Below, one piece after another: positions 59,984 to 64,000 of a stretch of DNA of 64,000 bases; position 1 is the first letter of the stretch, and each line of letters opens with the position of its first letter. Location of the stretch: NCBI GenBank assembly GCA_965203835.1, contig OZ241919.1, forward strand, positions 744,001 through 808,000, in the 5' to 3' direction. The stretch is from CBDCFV01 sp965203835. Lineage in GTDB: Bacteria; Chloroflexota; Dehalococcoidia; Lucifugimonadales; UBA3495. Both the position numbers and the translations under genes were made by a program. Under the pieces are notes generated by a model. That model worked only from the letters and a program-made list of their open reading frames with translations. It was not told where the DNA came from and did not search any database.

Positions 59984-60487
59984 TCACAACGAATGGCTCC
60001 AGATATCGCCCTCAGGCTGCTCATCCGATAGGCGGAACTGGGGCAGGGCGAAGCCATCATCCCCGTCGTGAAAGACCACCTCGACTCGCTTGCCGATGGC
60101 CACGTTTTCTTCCTTTTCCGGCTCCATGTTTTCGTCAACCAAGTTCGCTACGATGCGTAACCCGTCATAGGGGTCGGGATGTCCACGCTGCTCGTCCAAC
60201 TCCACCAGCACGATGGTAAACGGCGCCCAGTCTCGGAACGCCGGGATCACCGTATGGGCCACCACCTGGTAGCTGTAGATGGTGCCTTTGCCGCTGACGC
60301 CCTGCCATTCCCAATTCAGCGACGTGCACCAAGGACAGCCCGGACCCGGCTCACCGCGCAACAGGCCGCAGTCGGTGCAACGCTTCACCACCAAGCGATG
60401 CTCGGCGGCGGCCTCAAAGTAGCCCTTGTACTCGGTGTCGTTGTCCGAGATGACGATTGCTTGGCCTCTATAGTCGTAGGAGGGCAT
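59984..60487 (-). CDS. DUF35 Zn-ribbon/OB-fold protein, thiolase partner (167 aa)
   Basis: Rubredoxin-like zinc ribbon (CTDCGLLRGEPGPGCPWC, residues ~33-50) followed by an OB fold (GKGTIYSYQVV, PFTIVLVELDEQ). DUF35 proteins pair with SCP2-type thiolases and shuttle acyl-CoA substrates. It lies 4 bp after the thiolase stop on the same strand, with GGAG before the ATG at 60487. Typical two-gene thiolase unit as in HMG-CoA synthesis or steroid side-chain degradation. Confidence 0.92.
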   Translation of the reverse strand: MPSYDYRGQAIVISDNDTEYKGYFEAAAEHRLVVKRCTDCGLLRGEPGPGCPWCTSLNWEWQGVSGKGTIYSYQVVAHTVIPAFRDWAPFTIVLVELDEQRGHPDPYDGLRIVANLVDENMEPEKEENVAIGKRVEVVFHDGDDGFALPQFRLSDEQPEGDIWSHSL

Positions 60488-60491
60488 CAGT

Positions 60492-61712
60492 CTATCTCCG
60501 CATGATGAGGGCGCTGCCAATGGCGGGCGTGCCCCATCCCATGTTCATGCTCACCTCGGCGTCCCTGACCTGGCGGCAGCCACCTTCGGAGTAGTCGTAG
60601 GTGTGGATGCCGTCCTGCCACTGAGGACAGTAGTCGTCCACGGTGCCTCGCAGTTGGCGGACGTTTTCGATGACCATGTTCATGCCGTGGGTGTAGCCCT
60701 CGCATAAATGGCCGCCGCTGGTGTTGTTGGGCCGTCTGCCGCCCAGGTTGATGATGCCGCTAGTCACGTAGTCCTTCCCCTCGCCCTTCTCGCACCAGCC
60801 GTAGTCCTCGAACTGCAACAACACCGTGTAGGTGAAGGCGTCGTAGCAACCGGTCACGTCGATGTCGTCGTGGGTGACACCGGCAAGGTCGAAAATCCTG
60901 GGCCCAACGTAATGACCGGCGACCCGGCTGATGGGGCCGTGCTGGTAGTGGAAGTCGCCGCCGGGCTTGGTGCCGCGTCCCTGCACCCCGAGAATGTACA
61001 CGGGTTTCTGCTTCAGATTCTTTGCCCTCTCGGCGGACGTTACAATAATGCAGGTCGCGTTGTCCGTTTCCAAGCAGCAGTCGAGGAGGTGGGCACAGGG
61101 GCGGATGATCCAGCGGGAATTGATCACGTCTTCCACCGTGACCCGCTGCTTCATCAACGCCTTGGGGTTGTTGCTGGCGTGGTTACTGTGGGCCACCTTG
61201 ATGTGGGCCAGGTCCTCATTGGTTACGCCGTACTCCATCATGTGGCGGGTGAAGGTGAAAGCGAAGTTCTGCACCGCGCTTATCAGCCCATAGGGGCGCC
61301 GCATCAGGTCCGGCCCGGTGATAGGGGCGGCTGCCCGTACCCCAGTGCCGCCGATGCGTATCTGCGAATAGCCGTTCATGGACCGGAAGATAGCCACCGT
61401 GTCCGCCATTCCGGCCTCGATGGCGCCCATCGCCAAGCCCACCAGGGCCTCGGTGCTGGAGCCGCCACCGGAGCAGTCCATGTAGAAATTGGGCCTCATT
61501 CCCAGGTCGTACATGATCGACGTGGACGGCGTGGAATCGCCTCCGTGATAGCTCAGCATCCCGTCAACGTCGGCAGGAGTCAGCCCGGCGTCGTTCATGG
61601 CGTTGCGGATGGCCTCGGCGCCCATAGCCCTGGTGGTGCGGCCCGACCCGCGGCTGAATTCAGTCTCGCCTACGCCAACGATGCAGTATTTGCCTCTCAA
61701 ACCGTCTGCCAT
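60492..61712 (-). CDS. Thiolase family protein, SCP2-type (406 aa)
   Basis: Thiolase-fold acyltransferase of the SCPx/PhlC type. KYCIVGVGETEFSRG at the N-terminus, the nucleophile region MDCSGGGSSTEALVGLAMGAIEAG (Cys near residue 79), and the C-terminal GGHLCEGYTHGMNMV (His-Cys region) are present. It is expected to form a complex with the DUF35 protein 4 bp downstream. Substrate chain unknown. ATG at 61712; only GGACG precedes it. The radical-SAM-like gene is upstream with a 14-bp gap, so the three are one operon. Confidence 0.9.
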   Translation of the reverse strand: MADGLRGKYCIVGVGETEFSRGSGRTTRAMGAEAIRNAMNDAGLTPADVDGMLSYHGGDSTPSTSIMYDLGMRPNFYMDCSGGGSSTEALVGLAMGAIEAGMADTVAIFRSMNGYSQIRIGGTGVRAAAPITGPDLMRRPYGLISAVQNFAFTFTRHMMEYGVTNEDLAHIKVAHSNHASNNPKALMKQRVTVEDVINSRWIIRPCAHLLDCCLETDNATCIIVTSAERAKNLKQKPVYILGVQGRGTKPGGDFHYQHGPISRVAGHYVGPRIFDLAGVTHDDIDVTGCYDAFTYTVLLQFEDYGWCEKGEGKDYVTSGIINLGGRRPNNTSGGHLCEGYTHGMNMVIENVRQLRGTVDDYCPQWQDGIHTYDYSEGGCRQVRDAEVSMNMGWGTPAIGSALIMRR

Positions 61713-61726
61713 TTCATTACGTCCGA

Positions 61727-63022
61727 TTAAAGAAGGTTCCAGCGGGGGTTCTTGGCGGCCTGTTCCTTGAGGTAATCGACTATCCAGTCTTTGACCGGCT
61801 CGGCCATGTAGAAGGTGGGTTTGATCAGGTCGCTTTGATCGGTTATCAGACCCTCTTCCAAGGCGGTGGCGGCCAATGGGGTATTGGGCTGGACCGGAAC
61901 GCCTACCCGCAGATTGGCCATGGACGGCTTGATGCTGCGGAGGAACTCCAGCTTTTCCTCGACGGTCTCACGGGTCTCTCCCGGCTCGCCGAAGTTCTGG
62001 GAAATGGTGTAATGCAGGCCCCCGTCTTCGCACATCCGGCAGGTGCGGCGCAGGGGCTCCAGGTTTTCACCCAGGAGCGTCCCCCCGTGGCCGTCTCCCC
62101 TGGCACGACCCATTATGACCAACGCGCAACCAGCGCCCTTCATCAGTCCCACCAGTTCTTCGTCGCAACTGAACGGGGCAAGGCAGGTGTTCCAGTGCAG
62201 CTTCAGCTCCGCATCGGACAACGCCCGGCAAAGGGACTTGGCGTGGTCCAAGGGGACGTTGAAGGCGTTGTCGACGAAGAATACCTTGCGAAGCCCGAAC
62301 CGCTCTTCCATGTCCTTGACTTCGTGGACCACTTCGTCGATGGGCCGGATAATCCGCCAGCCCTGCTCATCGGGCGTTTCGGCGGCCTCCCCGGTGGGGT
62401 AGGAGAAATCACCCAGCTTGGTGAGGATGCCGATGCCGAATCCGGCTTGGCGGTACTTGCGCATGTCCAGGTCTTCCAGCCGCGGGGCCTTGGCGAAGGC
62501 GGAATAGCACCGGCCTTCCCGGAATATAATCTCGCCGTTCTCCCGGCGCACCAACCCTTCCAAGTCGTAGTACGACGGCTCGCCCACTTCCAAGCGGTTG
62601 GTCAACTCGGCAAACGCCTCTCCCGCATCGCCGGCCAGGCCGAGGTCAGGCTCCAGGTAGGCGAAGCATTCCCTGGGCAGCAGGCTGAAGGCCGGGCCAC
62701 CCACCACGATGGTTGCCTTGGATATGCTGCGAACCTTGTCGATGACCTCCTTGGTGATGGGCAGCGCCCATTGCGGGTCCAGGTAACTGTGGTTGCCTAG
62801 ATTTCGAAGAGATATACCCACCACGTCGGGCCGGTATTCATTAACAACTTGCTCGACTTCGGTCAGGTAATCGTCGGCGAACATCAGGTCCAAAGCCTTG
62901 ACCTGGTGGCGGTCCTGGTCCAAGTGGGCCGCGACGTAGGCCATGCCAATGGGCAGGGGCCGGGCGTCCATCCGGCTCATCAGCCGGTCGTGCCGGTTGG
63001 TGGCGATCAGCAAGACACGCAT
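61727..63022 (-). CDS. B12-binding/radical SAM-like protein lacking the CxxxCxxC motif (431 aa)
   Basis: The N-terminal ~140 residues form a cobalamin-binding-type Rossmann domain (MRVLLIATNRHDR, PIGMAYVAAHLDQDRHQV, VVGISLRNLG, TIVVGGPAFSLLP). The TIM-barrel part is recognisable from conserved strands (VFFVDNAFNVPLDHAKSLCRAL, LIGLMKGAGC-like LVGLMKGAGCALVIMGRA, ISQNFGEPGETRETVEEKL). Where relatives read TKRGCxxxCxxCxYP, this protein reads TKLGDFSYPTGE (residues 201-212), so the cluster ligands are gone. ATG at 63022 follows GGGGGA. It heads the operon with thiolase and DUF35. A non-radical binding role is inferred. Confidence 0.85.
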   Translation of the reverse strand: MRVLLIATNRHDRLMSRMDARPLPIGMAYVAAHLDQDRHQVKALDLMFADDYLTEVEQVVNEYRPDVVGISLRNLGNHSYLDPQWALPITKEVIDKVRSISKATIVVGGPAFSLLPRECFAYLEPDLGLAGDAGEAFAELTNRLEVGEPSYYDLEGLVRRENGEIIFREGRCYSAFAKAPRLEDLDMRKYRQAGFGIGILTKLGDFSYPTGEAAETPDEQGWRIIRPIDEVVHEVKDMEERFGLRKVFFVDNAFNVPLDHAKSLCRALSDAELKLHWNTCLAPFSCDEELVGLMKGAGCALVIMGRARGDGHGGTLLGENLEPLRRTCRMCEDGGLHYTISQNFGEPGETRETVEEKLEFLRSIKPSMANLRVGVPVQPNTPLAATALEEGLITDQSDLIKPTFYMAEPVKDWIVDYLKEQAAKNPRWNLL

Positions 63023-63127
63023 ACTTTCCCCCGGAGGCTGGATACAGAATGGGCCGTATTATGGCCCAAAGCAGGTTGTATTACAAACGGACATTGCCTC
63101 CACAACGGGGCGTACGCGAAGCCATCA

Positions 63128-63451
63128 TTACCTGGCGCGGGCGGGACGTTTCCCGGTCGGGGGCAGGATGGCGTTAAGCAGGACTTGGGGGTCGGGGGCG
63201 TCACCATTGCGACGACAGTCCTCCAGGTAGTTGTTGGCCGCGCCCAATCCGAGAAGCCGGTAACCTGAATCTATCACCCGGACGATGAAGGGATGAATTC
63301 GGGGCAAGGGCTTGTGGTCGGACCAAGCGGCGAACCAGCGTTCGCAAAGGTCGTCGCAAAGGAGGCCCAACCGGTACTCGGCGAGTTCGCGGGCGAATCT
63401 TCGTTGAAGGGCGCGGACGCGGCGCCAGAGGGCGTTTATTTCACTCATCAT
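63128..63451 (-). CDS. Hypothetical protein (107 aa)
   Basis: Unrecognised small basic protein. Helical N-terminus (SEINALWRRVRALQRRFARELAEYR), then LCDDLCERWFAAWSDHKPLPRIHPFIVRVIDSG and a conserved-looking GLGAANNYLEDCRRNGDAPDPQVLLNAILP. No signal peptide or membrane segment. ATG at 63451 with GGAG 8 nt upstream; second ATG at 63448. Upstream of the radical-SAM-like gene, 105 bp apart on the same strand. Confidence 0.65.
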   Translation of the reverse strand: MMSEINALWRRVRALQRRFARELAEYRLGLLCDDLCERWFAAWSDHKPLPRIHPFIVRVIDSGYRLLGLGAANNYLEDCRRNGDAPDPQVLLNAILPPTGKRPARAR

Positions 63452-63641
63452 GATGCGGACTCCTTTGGGTAGTCTATTCTTCGTATGGAGAGGCCGGAAA
63501 TTTCAGAATCGCGGACATTTCGGGACATTCAACACCGTGTTGCCTCAGTGGCTTAGTTGGACTTGTCCACGTCCGACGGGACGTTGTGCTGCACAAGTTT
63601 TATGGTAGAGAGGTATTTTACGAAGTGGCAAGCAGGATGTG

Positions 63642-63818
63642 TCAGTGGACGAGGAGTAAGTTATCTGACCACTGCTCTCCAGTAAGTCTCAGACCCGGAC
63701 CTGGTGGTCCAGGCGCCCCTGGAGCACCAGCATAACCTCCAAGATCGCGTACCAGGTAGAGTTCGTCCTTTTGAAAAAGCCTCTCCCAGGAGCGGCAGGA
63801 TGGATTACGTCTTTGCAA
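63642..63818 (-). CDS. Possible small ORF with collagen-like segment (58 aa)
   Basis: TTG at 63818 with AAGG 8 nt upstream opens a frame ending at 63642. It contains DELYLVRDLGGYAGAPGAPGP, a short run of Gly-x-Pro triplets, then LTGEQWSDNLLL. Below normal length for confident calling; possibly a gene relic. The rest of 63452-63855 shows nothing else I can assign. Confidence 0.28.
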   Translation of the reverse strand: MQRRNPSCRSWERLFQKDELYLVRDLGGYAGAPGAPGPPGPGLRLTGEQWSDNLLLVH

Positions 63819-63855
63819 AGCAATTACCTTGATAGAATTTTGTCATAAGAGTACT

Positions 63856-64000
63856 ATGTATCTCACCCTGCCCGAAGCGCTTAATCGTCAAGGAGCGGTC
63901 TTGCCCGACCCATACCCCAACGCGCGATACCGATTCACTAATTTGGCCCGAGATATGGCAAGCCGCCGGGGCATTGACTTAAACGACGTTATAGAGGTAG
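63856..64000 (+). CDS. Partial hypothetical protein at window end
   Basis: ATG at 63856 opens a frame that stays open to the last base (48 codons): MYLTLPEALNRQGAVLPDPY and on through NLARDMASRRGIDLNDVIEV. No family recognised and no strong Shine-Dalgarno. The rest lies beyond the window. Confidence 0.45.
   Translation, partial: MYLTLPEALNRQGAVLPDPYPNARYRFTNLARDMASRRGIDLNDVIEV

Noticed and set aside
1..64000. tRNA, rRNA and CRISPR arrays
   Set aside because: Gaps were read for T-loop GTTCGA patterns and for regular spaced repeats; none were convincing. tRNAscan and CRISPR software were not available.

Overview
The window is 64 kb of GC-rich bacterial chromosome with an ordinary bacterial gene density and no rRNA, tRNA, CRISPR array, phage or intact IS element that I can see. 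Several traits suggest a Chloroflexota bacterium of the Dehalococcoidia/SAR202 type: three luciferase-like (LLM) flavin oxidoreductases, several amidohydrolases, a DUF1501/DUF1800 pair, a UGSC-family protein, a thiolase with a DUF35 partner, and the neighbourhoods rpsP-khpA-rimM and rplU-rpmA-rpmE-DUF1385. This assignment is inference from gene content, not from a marker-gene phylogeny.

Layout. 1-6.4 kb: mutL (cut by the window edge), a HAD phosphatase, a HEPN/PaREP1-like gene, an ArsC/Spx-like gene with an in-frame UGA, mutS and a small retropepsin-like protease. 6.4-12.4 kb: an operon for a soluble NuoE-NuoF-molybdopterin (FDH/NuoG-like) complex plus a ferredoxin-NADP reductase-like flavoprotein. 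12.6-16.4 kb: an NHL propeller, DUF1501 and DUF1800. 16.7-17.8 kb: two unknown membrane proteins. 18.0-22.9 kb: a UGSC selenoprotein with an unknown partner, a beta-hydroxyacid dehydrogenase, a carboxymuconolactone decarboxylase-like gene, an MBL-fold hydrolase and apt. 23-28.3 kb: a large secreted RCC1/HExxH protein, a repeat-rich 1.2 kb gap and an Asp-box propeller. 28.4-33.4 kb: LLM oxidoreductases and an amidohydrolase. 33.4-41.9 kb: fmt, a structured intergenic region, rpsP-khpA-rimM-yebC-ruvC-ruvA, a toxin-antitoxin-like pair, uvrB, rusA and a nuclease-like gene. 42-51.6 kb: catabolic genes (split D-glutamate cyclase, amidohydrolase, FAD oxidase, amidase, Fe-alcohol dehydrogenase, alpha/beta hydrolase) and a degenerate response regulator. 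51.6-59.6 kb: recG, Uma2, a fakB/fakA-like pair, rplU-rpmA-rpmE-DUF1385. 59.6-64 kb: HAD, DUF35/thiolase, a cysteine-less radical-SAM-like protein and unknown genes.

Most notable result. Two genes carry an in-frame UGA at the position of a redox cysteine, and each UGA is followed at bacterial-SECIS distance by a perfect or near-perfect hairpin whose loop begins with GU. One is an ArsC/Spx-like protein (UxxC, UGA at 2931-2933). The other is a UGSC-motif protein (UGA at 18323-18325). The organism therefore very probably inserts selenocysteine, although no selA/selB/selC/selD lies in this window. Ordinary gene finding would truncate or split both genes.

Other points of interest: a structured, promoter-driven RNA upstream of rpsP with a sequestered extended Shine-Dalgarno, a 23-codon ORF and interleaved long stems; a mutS carrying a REP-derived acidic repeat inside its reading frame; a B12-type radical SAM homologue that has lost its CxxxCxxC motif; and a molybdopterin subunit resembling formate dehydrogenase but without the Sec/Cys-His pair.
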